Shown piece by piece: positions 1-8,790 of a stretch of DNA of 64,000 bases. A model generated the notes under the pieces. It was given only the letters and a program-made list of their open reading frames with translations, made no database searches and was not told the origin of the DNA. This DNA comes from Chelativorans sp. YIM 93263 (GTDB lineage Bacteria; Pseudomonadota; Alphaproteobacteria; Rhizobiales; Rhizobiaceae). How positions within the stretch are numbered: the first letter of the stretch is position 1; each line of letters opens with the position of its first letter. Made by a program: the position numbers and the translations under genes. The DNA lies in contig NZ_JAKCWP010000011.1 of NCBI RefSeq assembly GCF_028767125.1, forward strand, positions 62,001 through 126,000, read 5' to 3'.

Positions 1-591
1 TATGACGACCGGCCGGGCCGTGACCATGATTTCGTCTGGGCAGTCGACCCCATCGACGGCACTACGAACTTCGTCAACGGGTTTCCGCTCTTCGCTGCGG
101 CCATAGGTGTTCTCCACAGGGGCAAACCGGTTGTGGGAGCGACATGGTGCTCAACCAGCCACGCTCTTCGACCGGGTATTTACCACGCACAAACCGGCGG
201 CACCCTTCGGTTCGACCAGGAGGTCGTGGAACCGACCGTTAACCCAACCGTCCGCAGACGGTTGGTGGGCCTCCCGCAAATTCCGTCACAGATCGGGCCT
301 CGCGACAGCCGAAAGACCGGCTCGGCAGCAATCGAACTCGCATTCGTTGCCGCCGGAATGCTTGAGGCCTGCCGCATCGATACTCCCAACATCTGGGATG
401 TGGCTTCAGGGGTCGCGCTTGTCGAAGCCGCTGGCGGTTTAGTGGCTACCCGCATGGAATCGGGTTGGCAGTCCTTCGACCGGTTCGTGGCTTCCGAGCA
501 GGAAGGCAGATCCGACCTGCGGCTTTGGAAGCAGCCTATTCTTGCCGGTCGGCTCGACCGCGAGGCTCTGATCGCGGCAGTGGGGATTTGA
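1..591 (+). CDS. Inositol monophosphatase family protein, 5'-truncated by window edge
   Basis: The frame is open from base 1 to a TGA at 589-591, so the N-terminus lies outside the window. Both family signatures are visible: the metal-binding DPIDGT motif in the first 22 residues and the second motif WDVASG, followed by EAAGG, near residue 135. The family (IMPase/SuhB/HisN type) hydrolyses phosphomonoesters such as inositol-1-phosphate or histidinol phosphate with magnesium. Which substrate this member uses cannot be decided from the fragment. It is convergent with the amidase gene downstream and has no evident operon partner inside the window. Confidence 0.9.
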   Translation, partial: YDDRPGRDHDFVWAVDPIDGTTNFVNGFPLFAAAIGVLHRGKPVVGATWCSTSHALRPGIYHAQTGGTLRFDQEVVEPTVNPTVRRRLVGLPQIPSQIGPRDSRKTGSAAIELAFVAAGMLEACRIDTPNIWDVASGVALVEAAGGLVATRMESGWQSFDRFVASEQEGRSDLRLWKQPILAGRLDREALIAAVGI

Positions 592-608
592 AGCGCCAGA
601 TCAATCAT

Positions 609-629
609 GTCCTGGCGGATCAGCAGGAC
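609..629. terminator. Short hairpin between convergent genes
   Basis: GTCCTG and CAGGAC pair around a 9-base loop between the convergent phosphatase and amidase genes. There is no T-run on either side, so it may be a weak or Rho-assisted end, or chance. Confidence 0.25.
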
Positions 630-666
630 CCGCCACCAGGATTGCTTCATCGAAATGGATGGGCTG

Positions 667-2067
667 TTAGGGATCGATCGGCGCCCCGGTGTCCAGCGCC
701 AACAGGCTTTCGAGCTGCGCTGCCGCGCCCAGAAGATGCGCCTCGCCGCGCGGGCGGGCGACGATCTGCAGGCCCACGGGCAGGCCTTCGCGCGTGAATC
801 CGCAGGGCAACGATAGCGCGGGCGCGGTGGTTAGGGAGATTGCATAGGCAATAGTCAGCCAGTCGATGTAATTGTCGAAGGTGACGCCAGCGCATTCGCT
901 CACATAGCGCTGATCCACCGGATAGGGCGGGACGATGGTGGCCGGCGTCATAAGGAGATCGTAATCCTCGAAGAAGGCCAGCGTACGGGCGATGATCCGC
1001 CGCCGCTCCGTTTCCGCCTGCACGATTTCGGCGACGGAGAGTTTCAGGCCCTTCTCGATATTCCAGATCATCTCCGGCTTCAGGAGATCGGGGTAGTCTT
1101 GAAGCTTCTGCCCGTGGGCGGCAGCGAAATTTACCGCACGCAACGTCTGGAAAGCATGCTGTGCCTCGCTCAGGTCGGGATGCGCCTCTTCCACTGCCAC
1201 GCCAAGCTCGGTGAAGCGCCAGGCGGCGCGCCGGCAGATTTCCGCGACTTCCGGATCCACCGGCGTGATGCCCAGATCGGCGCTAAAGGCGACCTTCCTC
1301 AAGCGCGCCGGCTTTCGTGCCGCCTCCAGAAAGCTGACGCTCGTGCGCGGCAGCGACACGGGGTCGGACGGGTGCTCTCCGCACATGGCGTCGAGCAGCA
1401 GGGCGAGATCTTCCACCGTGCGCGCCATCGGGCCTTCGACGCTCAAAATATCGTCGACCCTGCTGCCCGGGTCTTTCGCCACACGGCCCGGACTTGGCCG
1501 CAGGCCGACGATACCGCAAAAGCTCGCCGGATTGCGTAACGAGCCGCCGAGGTCGGATCCATGCGCCACCCACGCCATGCCGGTGGCGAGCGAGACGGCA
1601 GCACCGCCGCTGGACCCTGCAGCCGAGCGGCCGGTGTTCCGTGGGTTGCGCGTGGCGCCAAAGACCTCGTTGAAGGTGTTGGCGCCGGCGCCGAATTCGG
1701 GTGTGTTGGATTTGGCATAGACGATGCCGCCCTGCCCTTCCAGATTCTGTACCAGAATGTCGGAGCGCTCCGGCACATAGTCCCGGAAGATGGGCGAGCC
1801 ATAGGTGGTGCGCACGCCCTCCACCTCTGTCAGGTCCTTGATGGGAACTGGAAGGCCGGCAAGGATCCCGCGCTGATCCACCGGCAGTTCCATCAGCCGC
1901 GAGGCATTCGCCCGTGCGCGGTCGAAGCATTGTGTCGGCAACGCGTTGACGACTGGGTCAACCTCGGCGATCCGCGTCTCCAGCGCTTCGATCAGATCTA
2001 GCGGCGTCACCGCGCCGGTTTTCAGCTTATCGATGATTGCGACGGCTGACTGTCTCACGAGGTCCAT
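667..2067 (-). CDS. Amidase, amidase-signature family
   Basis: A 466-residue protein of usual family length, hydrolysing amide bonds with a Ser-cisSer-Lys triad. The catalytic residues are visible: Lys77 in PIKDL, the cis-serine Ser152 in AAGSSGG, and the nucleophile Ser176 in DLGGSLRNPA. It starts 13 bases after the dctM stop behind GAGAGAG and is the last gene of a dctP-dctQ-dctM-amidase set on the minus strand. An amide-containing carboxylate imported by the TRAP system is therefore a plausible substrate (inference). GatA is unlikely because no gatB or gatC is nearby. Confidence 0.9.
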   Translation of the reverse strand: MDLVRQSAVAIIDKLKTGAVTPLDLIEALETRIAEVDPVVNALPTQCFDRARANASRLMELPVDQRGILAGLPVPIKDLTEVEGVRTTYGSPIFRDYVPERSDILVQNLEGQGGIVYAKSNTPEFGAGANTFNEVFGATRNPRNTGRSAAGSSGGAAVSLATGMAWVAHGSDLGGSLRNPASFCGIVGLRPSPGRVAKDPGSRVDDILSVEGPMARTVEDLALLLDAMCGEHPSDPVSLPRTSVSFLEAARKPARLRKVAFSADLGITPVDPEVAEICRRAAWRFTELGVAVEEAHPDLSEAQHAFQTLRAVNFAAAHGQKLQDYPDLLKPEMIWNIEKGLKLSVAEIVQAETERRRIIARTLAFFEDYDLLMTPATIVPPYPVDQRYVSECAGVTFDNYIDWLTIAYAISLTTAPALSLPCGFTREGLPVGLQIVARPRGEAHLLGAAAQLESLLALDTGAPIDP

Positions 2068-2080
2068 TGTTTCTCTCTCT

Positions 2081-3403
2081 TTACCGCAGCGCGTTGACGA
2101 GGAATTGCGACAGTTCAGGAAAGGCGGCGATGATGGCCACGCCGATGAGGCTGGTCACCAAGAATGGCAGAGCCCCCCAGGCGATACGCTCCAGCGGCAG
2201 CCGGGTGATGTTCGCCGCCACGTAGAGGTTGATCCCCACCGGCGGGGTGAACAGGCCGATCGCCAGATTGACCATGACCAGGACCCCGAACCATACCGGG
2301 TCCCATCCCATCTCGCGCACCACGGGCAGGAAGATCGGCAGCGAGATGAACATGATGGTGATGGCATCCATGAACATGCCGGCGATCAGGAGCACAAGCA
2401 AGATGACGAGCAGGATCACCCATTGGTTGTCGCTGAGGCCGATCAGGAGTGAAGAGTACTGGCCGATGAGATCGTCCACCGTGACGACCCAGCCGAACAG
2501 ACTCGCATAGGCGACCACCAGCATAACAACGGCGGAAGATGCGCTGGCCTGGACCACGGACTGATAGAGGCCTTGGAGGGTGAGCGTGCGATATGCGAGG
2601 CCGCCGACGATGAGCGCATAGACGGTAGCGACGATCGCCGCTTCCGTGGGCGTGAAGGCACCTGAGTAGATCCCGCCGAGAATGACCACCGGCGTCAGAA
2701 GCCCCCAAAACGCATCCCGGAAACTGCGCCAAAGGCGCGGGCCATAGGGCAATTCCGCATGGGGCTGCGGCATCAGCCTGTCGAGGCTGGGGGAGCCCGG
2801 TCCCACCGCGGCCTTCCCGGCGAAAGGCAGCGTGAGAAACATGAGGAGCCCCATGAAAAGGCCCGGAATGATTGCGGCGATGAAGAGCTGTGAGATCGAT
2901 GTCTCGGCGATCACACCATAGATGACGAGGCCGATCGACGGCGGGATGACGATGGAAAGCGCCGCGCCCGTGCAGACGAGACCGGCGGCGAAGCCGCGTG
3001 AATAACCATCTTCCTCCATGCCCTTAATGATGAGCGGCCCGATCGCCGCGACCGACGCCGGACCGGAGCCGCTGACGGCACCCCAGAACAGGCACACAAC
3101 CGTACCGACGATGCCCATTCCGCCCGGCAGTGCACCGATAAGCACGCGGAAAAAGCGGATCATGCGCTCGGCTATGCCGAGAGATCCCATCAGCGTTCCG
3201 GCCAGGATGAAGAAGGGAATGGCAAGCAGGGAGAATTTGGAAATGCCGGTGGCGATGAGATCGCCCGCCAGATCGAGGCCGAAGCCGAGTACCCACATGG
3301 AATAGATGGCCGAAAGGCCGAGCGCGAAGGCAACCGGCAGGCGCAGCGCGAGCAGGATGAAGAACAGGATCAGCATCTGTGTGCCGGCGCCAATCTCAGG
3401 CAT
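2081..3403 (-). CDS. dctM: TRAP transporter large permease subunit (DctM family)
   Basis: About 440 hydrophobic residues with the many transmembrane helices of the DctM ion-transporter subunit. It carries out sodium-coupled uptake of an organic acid delivered by the periplasmic receptor. The open frame extends further upstream, but that part is a shadow of dctQ. The ATG at 3403, overlapping the dctQ stop by 8 bases, gives the normal family length. Conserved features include a PPSIGLVIYG segment and a C-terminal TPPVGINLY segment. It lies between dctQ and the amidase gene. The substrate is unknown. Confidence 0.92.
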   Translation of the reverse strand: MPEIGAGTQMLILFFILLALRLPVAFALGLSAIYSMWVLGFGLDLAGDLIATGISKFSLLAIPFFILAGTLMGSLGIAERMIRFFRVLIGALPGGMGIVGTVVCLFWGAVSGSGPASVAAIGPLIIKGMEEDGYSRGFAAGLVCTGAALSIVIPPSIGLVIYGVIAETSISQLFIAAIIPGLFMGLLMFLTLPFAGKAAVGPGSPSLDRLMPQPHAELPYGPRLWRSFRDAFWGLLTPVVILGGIYSGAFTPTEAAIVATVYALIVGGLAYRTLTLQGLYQSVVQASASSAVVMLVVAYASLFGWVVTVDDLIGQYSSLLIGLSDNQWVILLVILLVLLIAGMFMDAITIMFISLPIFLPVVREMGWDPVWFGVLVMVNLAIGLFTPPVGINLYVAANITRLPLERIAWGALPFLVTSLIGVAIIAAFPELSQFLVNALR

Positions 3404-3881
3404 GGGTCGCCTCCTCCGCGTCCAGTTCCCGCCACGTGTCGCGGGCATGCTGGACATACCGGATGAGCACCAGAGCAAAGGCGAATGGCAGGCCCACGCT
3501 GTAATACCAAGCCGGGACCTGGAGCGCGTAGGAACGCGTGCCGCTCGTGACCTGATTGACGAAAAGTTGCCAGCAAAACCAGGTCGAGAGTGCGAGCAGG
3601 ATGACGGCAAGCGCAGCGGACAGGAGGAGAAGCAGCTTGCGCGCCGGCCGCGGCAGAAGTTCATAGATCAAGGTGACCGCCAGATGGTCACCTGTTCGCG
3701 CGGCGATCGCGGCACCAAGGATCGTCAGGAGCAGGAATGCCCTTACCAGCAGCTCCTCGGTGGCAGCGAACGAATAGTCGGTGAGGTAGCGCACGGCAAC
3801 ATTGACGAAGCCAAGTCCCGTCATGGCAAGGAAGAGCACTGCGCAGATGATCTTCTCCGCGTCGCGCAGCACGAACCGCAT
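3396..3881 (-). CDS. dctQ: TRAP transporter small permease subunit (DctQ family)
   Basis: 161 residues with four predicted transmembrane segments, typical of DctQ, which binds the large permease and couples it to the receptor. It lies between dctP, with a 73-base gap containing a hairpin, and dctM, with which it overlaps by 8 bases. It starts at ATG 3881 with MRFVLRDAEK. No motif gives the substrate. Confidence 0.9.
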   Translation of the reverse strand: MRFVLRDAEKIICAVLFLAMTGLGFVNVAVRYLTDYSFAATEELLVRAFLLLTILGAAIAARTGDHLAVTLIYELLPRPARKLLLLLSAALAVILLALSTWFCWQLFVNQVTSGTRSYALQVPAWYYSVGLPFAFALVLIRYVQHARDTWRELDAEEATHA

Positions 3882-3912
3882 GGCGCCGCCCCCTCAGGAT
3901 GAATGCGTGAAA

Positions 3913-3934
3913 GGGACCGGCCACACCCGGTCCC
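3913..3934 (-). terminator. Intercistronic hairpin between dctP and dctQ
   Basis: An 8-base-pair perfect stem (GGGACCGG and CCGGTCCC, 6-base loop) lies just after the dctP stop, with only a short TTT after it. A hairpin here would fit partial termination or 3' protection of the receptor message, keeping the binding protein in excess over the permease (inference). Confidence 0.5.
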
Positions 3935-3954
3935 TCTGTGTCAAATACGAGAGC

Positions 3955-4959
3955 TTAGTTGGATGCGTTGATCGCATTCTGGAACGACGCGACGAGATCC
4001 TCGCCCACCTTGGCCGCCCATGTATCGAAGGCCGGCTTCGTGGCCTCGCGGAATGCCTGCAGTTCTTCCGCCGTTGGCTCATAGACTTCCATGCCCTGCT
4101 CGCGCAGGAACTCGATTCCCTTCGCCGTGTCCTCGCGGGTGATCTTCTTCTGGTAGGCCATCGCCTCGGTCGCGGCTTCCTGCACCCCGGCTTGCGTCTC
4201 CTCGTCCCAGGACTCCCAAAGCTTGCGGCTTACGCCGAGGAAGACGGGATCGTAGGAATAGTGCCAGGTGGTGAGGTATTTCTGCACCTCGTGGACGCGC
4301 TGCGGAATGATCACGGCACCGATCGGGTTCTCCTGTCCGTCGACAACGCCCTGCTGCAAGGCTGTGAAGGTTTCGGTCCACTGCATCTGTTGCGGATTGG
4401 CGCCGAGCGCGTTCATCACGTCGATATACATTGGGCCGGCAACGCGCATCTTTAGGCCTCGCATGTCCGCCGGCGTCTTGATCGGATGGACGTTGTTGGT
4501 GACCTCGCGGAAACCGTTTTCGCCCCAAGCCAGAACGATGATGTCGTTTTCAGCCATGATCTCTTCCATCCGGTCTCCCGGCGCGCCATCCGTGGTGGCA
4601 TCGACCTCCTCATACGAGGCGTAGAGATAGGGCAGCGAGAAGGCGGCCATCTCCGGCACCAGCGGGGTGACGTTGATGGCGGAGGTGACGACGAAATCAA
4701 GTGCACCGCGGCCCACCATTTCCGCCTGCTTCATCTGATCGCCGCCGGAAAGCTGGGCGTTCGGGAAAACACGCACCTCAAGTTCACCGTCCGTGGCCGC
4801 GCTCAGAAGCTCGTTGAACTTTTCCGCACCCTTGTGCCACGTCGTCGTGTCACCGGTATTATGCGACAGGCGGAATGTCTCCGCATGTGCCGCGCCCAGC
4901 GCGGCGGCTCCCGCCAACATGGCGCCCAGAGCGACCGCGCCCAGCTTCCGAATGTTCAT
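3955..4959 (-). CDS. dctP: TRAP transporter solute-binding protein (DctP family)
   Basis: 334 residues with a clear Sec signal peptide, cleavage expected after AHA at about residue 26. The mature protein has the DctP fold, with the conserved arginine region GLKMRVAGP and the segment ALQQGVVDGQENP. It captures an organic acid in the periplasm for DctQM. The start is an ATG behind AGGGAGG. It is the first gene of the minus-strand operon and is divergent from the IclR-type regulator at 5174, which probably controls it. The ligand cannot be told from sequence. Confidence 0.93.
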   Translation of the reverse strand: MNIRKLGAVALGAMLAGAAALGAAHAETFRLSHNTGDTTTWHKGAEKFNELLSAATDGELEVRVFPNAQLSGGDQMKQAEMVGRGALDFVVTSAINVTPLVPEMAAFSLPYLYASYEEVDATTDGAPGDRMEEIMAENDIIVLAWGENGFREVTNNVHPIKTPADMRGLKMRVAGPMYIDVMNALGANPQQMQWTETFTALQQGVVDGQENPIGAVIIPQRVHEVQKYLTTWHYSYDPVFLGVSRKLWESWDEETQAGVQEAATEAMAYQKKITREDTAKGIEFLREQGMEVYEPTAEELQAFREATKPAFDTWAAKVGEDLVASFQNAINASN

Positions 4960-5022
4960 TCTGAATTCCTCCCTAATCGTGTCGAAATCGACGCGGGAAT
5001 GACCTCCTCACCCCCACTGCCG

Positions 5023-5062
5023 ACCATAGGTTCATATGGTGGATTGTCAATCTCCCCATAGA
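5023..5062. promoter_or_regulatory. Candidate IclR operators between dctP and the regulator
   Basis: Two nearby inverted repeats share CCAT/ATGG half-sites: ACCATA-N6-TATGGT at 5023-5040 and TCCAT-CAT-ATGGA at 5150-5162; the listed interval covers only the first with its flank. They lie in the 214-base divergent region between dctP and the IclR gene. IclR proteins bind short palindromes close to their own promoters, so these are good operator candidates, not proven ones. Confidence 0.45.
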
Positions 5063-5173
5063 CCTATGACGTTAACAGCACACTCCGCTTATGCCAAGGC
5101 AGTGGGCGTTCGCCTTTACTTCCTCACTGCCGAATGGTAGATTTTTAATTCCATCATATGGACCTTACGTTTT

Positions 5174-5992
5174 ATGCTCGAGCCCAATGGATCACAGAGT
5201 GTGGACCGCGCGCTTGGTCTCTTGGCCATGGTGGGCAGGCACGCTGAACGTGGCGCGGGGCTTTCCGATCTCGTCGAGGAAAGCGGGCTCAACAAAGCCA
5301 CGGCGCGCAGGCTTCTTCTGGCGCTGATACGCTCCGGTCTGGTGCAGCAGGACCATGCAACGCGGCGCTACTATCTGGGCGAAGAAGCCTATGTGCTCGG
5401 CAGCCTCGCCTCCCGGCGCTTCGGCCTGTTGCAGGTATCGATGGAAAGCCTCGTCCGCCTCTCCCGGAAAACTGAGGATTCGAGTTTCGTCTCCATCCGC
5501 CGCGACACCTTCTCCGTCTGCCTTTACCGCGAGGAAGGCACCTATCCCGTCCGCACCCATGCGCTGCAGGCCGGATTCGAGCATCCGCTAGGCTGCGGCG
5601 CCGGCTCGCTCGCCATGTTGGCCGCGCTGGACGACGACGAAGTGGAGGCCATCCTGGCGGCCAATGCGAAGTTCCTGGAGGAGCACTACGCAATGTTGCC
5701 GCCTGAGCGCATTCGCCAGGATGTGGCCGCGACAAGGGCCAGGGGCTATGCGCTCAATCCGGGTCTCATCATCCGCAACTCGTGGGGCATGGGTGCCGTC
5801 GTGCGCTATCCCGATGGACGGGTGGCAGGCGCTCTTTCGATAGCCGCCATAGATAGCCGCATGCAGGAGCCGCGACAGCGCGAGCTGGCAGTCCATCTCC
5901 TCGAGGAGACGGCACGGGTCGAGGAAAGGCTGGCGCAGATGTTCTCATTCAAATATTCGCCGCGCGAGAACGGCGCAGCGGTGGCCAGATAG
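5174..5992 (+). CDS. IclR family transcriptional regulator
   Basis: 272 residues. The N-terminal winged helix-turn-helix spans roughly residues 6-65 (SQSVDRALGLL, then LNKATARRLLLAL). The C-terminal IclR effector domain follows from about residue 75, with HPLGCGAGSLAMLAAL. It is divergent from dctPQM-amidase and is followed after 9 bases by thiolase and acyl-CoA ligase genes, so it likely governs one or both units in response to a small carboxylate. No strong ribosome-binding site precedes the ATG at 5174; translation may be inefficient or leaderless. Confidence 0.92.
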   Translation: MLEPNGSQSVDRALGLLAMVGRHAERGAGLSDLVEESGLNKATARRLLLALIRSGLVQQDHATRRYYLGEEAYVLGSLASRRFGLLQVSMESLVRLSRKTEDSSFVSIRRDTFSVCLYREEGTYPVRTHALQAGFEHPLGCGAGSLAMLAALDDDEVEAILAANAKFLEEHYAMLPPERIRQDVAATRARGYALNPGLIIRNSWGMGAVVRYPDGRVAGALSIAAIDSRMQEPRQRELAVHLLEETARVEERLAQMFSFKYSPRENGAAVAR

Positions 5993-6001
5993 GAGGCAAT
6001 C

Positions 6002-7174
6002 ATGTCAAAAGCACAGATCGTCGGCTGGGCGCATGCGCCTTTCGGAAAATCCGAACTGGAGGACACCGAAGCGCTGATGGCGTCCGTGGCTGCGCCGGCG
6101 CTCGACCATGCGGGCCTCGGAGCCGACAATGTCGACGGCATCTTCGTCGGCGTGATGAACAACGGCTTTTCCCGGCAGGACTTTCAGGGCGCGCTCGTGG
6201 CCATGGGAAATGAAGCACTCGGCCATGTGCCTGCCGTGCGGCTGGAAAATGCGTGTGCCACCGGCTCGGCCGCGATTTACACGGCGATGGACTTCATCGA
6301 ATCCGGGCGTGGACGCATAGCGCTTGTTGTAGGTGCAGAGAAGATGACGGCCACACCCACTGCGGAAGTCGGCGACATACTGCTCGGCGCCAGTTACCGA
6401 AAGGAAGAGGCGGATGTGGATGGCGGGTTTGCCGGGCTCTTCGGTCGTATCGCGCAGAACTACTTTCAGCGTTACGGCGACCGGTCGGAAGAGCTCGCCA
6501 TGATCGCGGCCAAGAACCACGCGAACGGCCTGGCGAACCCTTACGCCCACATGCGCAAGGATTTCGGCTTCGACTTCTGCAACACCGTCTCCGAGAAAAA
6601 CCCTTACGTGGCCGAGCCGCTGCGGCGCACGGATTGCTCACTAATATCGGACGGGGCGGCCGCGCTCGTGCTGGCGGATGCCGAGACGGCGGCCACCCTG
6701 GAGCGCGCCATCGCCTTCCGTGCGCGAAAACACGTCAATGACGTTCTGGCCATGAGCCACCGGGAGGACGCCATTGCTTTCGAAGGCGCACGCCGCGCCT
6801 GGGCTGCCGCACTGGAGGAAGCGGGCGCTTCCCTCGACGACCTTTCCTTCGTCGAGACGCATGACTGTTTCACCATCGCCGAACTGATCGAGTACGAGGC
6901 GATGGGGCTAGCCAAACCGGGGGATGGCTATCGCGTGGTGCGCGAAGGCCTGACGCGGAAGGACGGCAAGCTGCCGGTGAATCCGTCTGGCGGGCTCAAG
7001 GCCAAGGGCCATCCTATCGGGGCGACCGGCGTCTCCATGCATATCATGGCATGCATGCAGCTAATGAACGAGGCCGGCGAAATGCAGATTCCCGATGCCG
7101 GTCTAGCCGGCGTGTTCAACATGGGCGGCACAGCAGTCGCCAACTACGTCTCGCTCATGGAGCGCGCGAAATAA
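6002..7174 (+). CDS. Thiolase family protein (SCP-x/acetyl-CoA acetyltransferase type)
   Basis: 390 residues, typical of SCP-x-like thiolases. The nucleophile region ENACATGSAA lies near residue 85, ETHDCFTIAE near 285 and the C-terminal GGLKAKGHPIGATG near 330. Such enzymes cleave 3-ketoacyl-CoA with CoA, though several SCP-x-like members act on other substrates. The ATG follows AGGAGG at ideal spacing. Its stop overlaps the start of the acyl-CoA ligase gene by one base (TAATG), so the two are translationally coupled. The enzyme would finish degradation of the acid activated by the ligase. Confidence 0.9.
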   Translation: MSKAQIVGWAHAPFGKSELEDTEALMASVAAPALDHAGLGADNVDGIFVGVMNNGFSRQDFQGALVAMGNEALGHVPAVRLENACATGSAAIYTAMDFIESGRGRIALVVGAEKMTATPTAEVGDILLGASYRKEEADVDGGFAGLFGRIAQNYFQRYGDRSEELAMIAAKNHANGLANPYAHMRKDFGFDFCNTVSEKNPYVAEPLRRTDCSLISDGAAALVLADAETAATLERAIAFRARKHVNDVLAMSHREDAIAFEGARRAWAAALEEAGASLDDLSFVETHDCFTIAELIEYEAMGLAKPGDGYRVVREGLTRKDGKLPVNPSGGLKAKGHPIGATGVSMHIMACMQLMNEAGEMQIPDAGLAGVFNMGGTAVANYVSLMERAK

Positions 7175-8790
7175 TGACAGGCACGCCTGCCGGCGGTGTG
7201 GTGCCCTTCACCACACGCGTCATGAACCTCTCACACTTCCTGACGCAGGCGGCACGCCGCCGCCCCGACGACATCGGTTTCGTCTGGGGCGAGACGACAT
7301 GGACGTGGGCGCAGATGGAGGCCCGCGTCAACGCGATGGCCGCGGCGCTACGCGGCAGGTTCGGCGTCAGTGAGGGCGACCGCATCCTGGTGCAGTCGGT
7401 AAACTGTAACCAGATGTTCGAGTCCATGTTCGCCTGCTTCCGACTTGGTGCGGTCTGGGTGCCAACCAATTACCGCCAGTCGCCCGACGAGGTGGCTTAT
7501 CTGGCGAAGGCCAGCGGCGCGCGCGGCGTGATTTGCGGCGCGCGTTTCGCTGGCCATGCGGATGCCTGCAGGACCGCCGCCGGGCTCGACTTCACCATCT
7601 CCATCGGCGAGGCCGCATTCGGGGAGGACTACGACCACCTGGTCGAGGCATATGAAGGCGCGGTGGTGGAGAGCATAGCGGTGGAGCGCGATGATCCATG
7701 TTGGTTCTTCTTCACCTCCGGCACGACAGGCAGGCCCAAGGCGGCGGTGCTGACCCACGGGCAGATGGCGTTTGTGGTTACCAATCATCTATGCGATCTG
7801 ATGCCCGGCACCACACGTGAGGATGCCTCGATCGTCGTTGCCCCGCTTTCGCATGGCGCCGGCATTCACCAGCTCGCCCAGGTGGCACACGGAGTGAAGA
7901 CGATCCTGCCGCCGGCCGAAAAACTGGAGCCGTCGACGGTCTGGGAACTCGTAGAGAAGTGGCGCGTCACCAACGCCTTTACTGTTCCGACGATCCTCAA
8001 GTTTCTGGTCGAGGACCCGGCGGTCGAGCGGTTCGACCATTCCTCGCTGCGCTACATCATCTATGCCGGCGCGCCCATGTATCGCGCTGATCAGAAGCGG
8101 GCGCTGGAAAGGCTGGGCAAGGTGCTGGTGCAGTATTTCGGGCTGGGCGAGGTTACCGGCAACATTACGGTGCTGCCCCCTGCCCTGCACCATCTGGAAG
8201 ACGGGCCGGAGGCGCGCATCGGCACCTGCGGATTGGAGCGCACCGGAATGCAGGTGCAGATCCAAAACGATGCGGGAGAGGAAGTGGCCACCGGCGAAAC
8301 GGGCGAGATTTGCGTCATCGGCCCGGCGGTCTTCGCCGGCTATTACGATAACCCCGAAGCCGATGCGAAAGCCTTCCGCAACGGGTGGTTCCGCACCGGC
8401 GATCTCGGCCACATGGACGAGAACGGGTTCGTCTACATCACCGGCCGCTCCTCCGACATGTATATCTCCGGGGGCTCGAACATCTATCCGCGCGAGATCG
8501 AGGAAAAGATCCTCCTGCATCCCGACATCAGCGAAGCCGCCGTTATCGGCGTGCCCGATCCTGTATGGGGAGAAGTCGGCATTGCCGTCTGCGTCACCCA
8601 CGCCGGAGCCGACACGGCGGGCATCGACCTGCCCTCGTGGCTGGACGGCAGGATGGCTCGCTACAAGATCCCAAAGCGCTTCGTCTTCTGGGACGAGATG
8701 CCCAAATCCGCGTACGGCAAAATAGCCAAGAAGATGATGCGCGAGGAGCTGGAGCGCCGCGGGGAATTCAGCCAGAGGCAGCCGGCATGA
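7174..8790 (+). CDS. AMP-dependent acyl-CoA ligase
   Basis: 538 residues of the ANL superfamily, making acyl-AMP and then acyl-CoA. The P-loop TSGTTGRPKAA is near residue 180, the A5 region YFGLGE near 327, the hinge RTGDLGHMDENG near 405, SGGSNIYPREIEE near 430, and the C-terminal catalytic lysine motif AYGKIAKK near 512. The frame is open further upstream, but ATG 7174 is coupled to the thiolase stop and gives the usual length. It overlaps the following SDR gene by ATGA. The substrate acid is unknown. Confidence 0.92.
   Translation: MTGTPAGGVVPFTTRVMNLSHFLTQAARRRPDDIGFVWGETTWTWAQMEARVNAMAAALRGRFGVSEGDRILVQSVNCNQMFESMFACFRLGAVWVPTNYRQSPDEVAYLAKASGARGVICGARFAGHADACRTAAGLDFTISIGEAAFGEDYDHLVEAYEGAVVESIAVERDDPCWFFFTSGTTGRPKAAVLTHGQMAFVVTNHLCDLMPGTTREDASIVVAPLSHGAGIHQLAQVAHGVKTILPPAEKLEPSTVWELVEKWRVTNAFTVPTILKFLVEDPAVERFDHSSLRYIIYAGAPMYRADQKRALERLGKVLVQYFGLGEVTGNITVLPPALHHLEDGPEARIGTCGLERTGMQVQIQNDAGEEVATGETGEICVIGPAVFAGYYDNPEADAKAFRNGWFRTGDLGHMDENGFVYITGRSSDMYISGGSNIYPREIEEKILLHPDISEAAVIGVPDPVWGEVGIAVCVTHAGADTAGIDLPSWLDGRMARYKIPKRFVFWDEMPKSAYGKIAKKMMREELERRGEFSQRQPA

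Noticed and set aside
13-591. Assigning the partial phosphatase to hisN or suhB
   Set aside because: Both share the visible motifs; the N-terminus and neighbours needed to decide are outside the window.
667-2067. Amidase gene as gatA (tRNA amidotransferase)
   Set aside because: There is no gatB or gatC beside it, and it lies in a transporter operon under a catabolic regulator.
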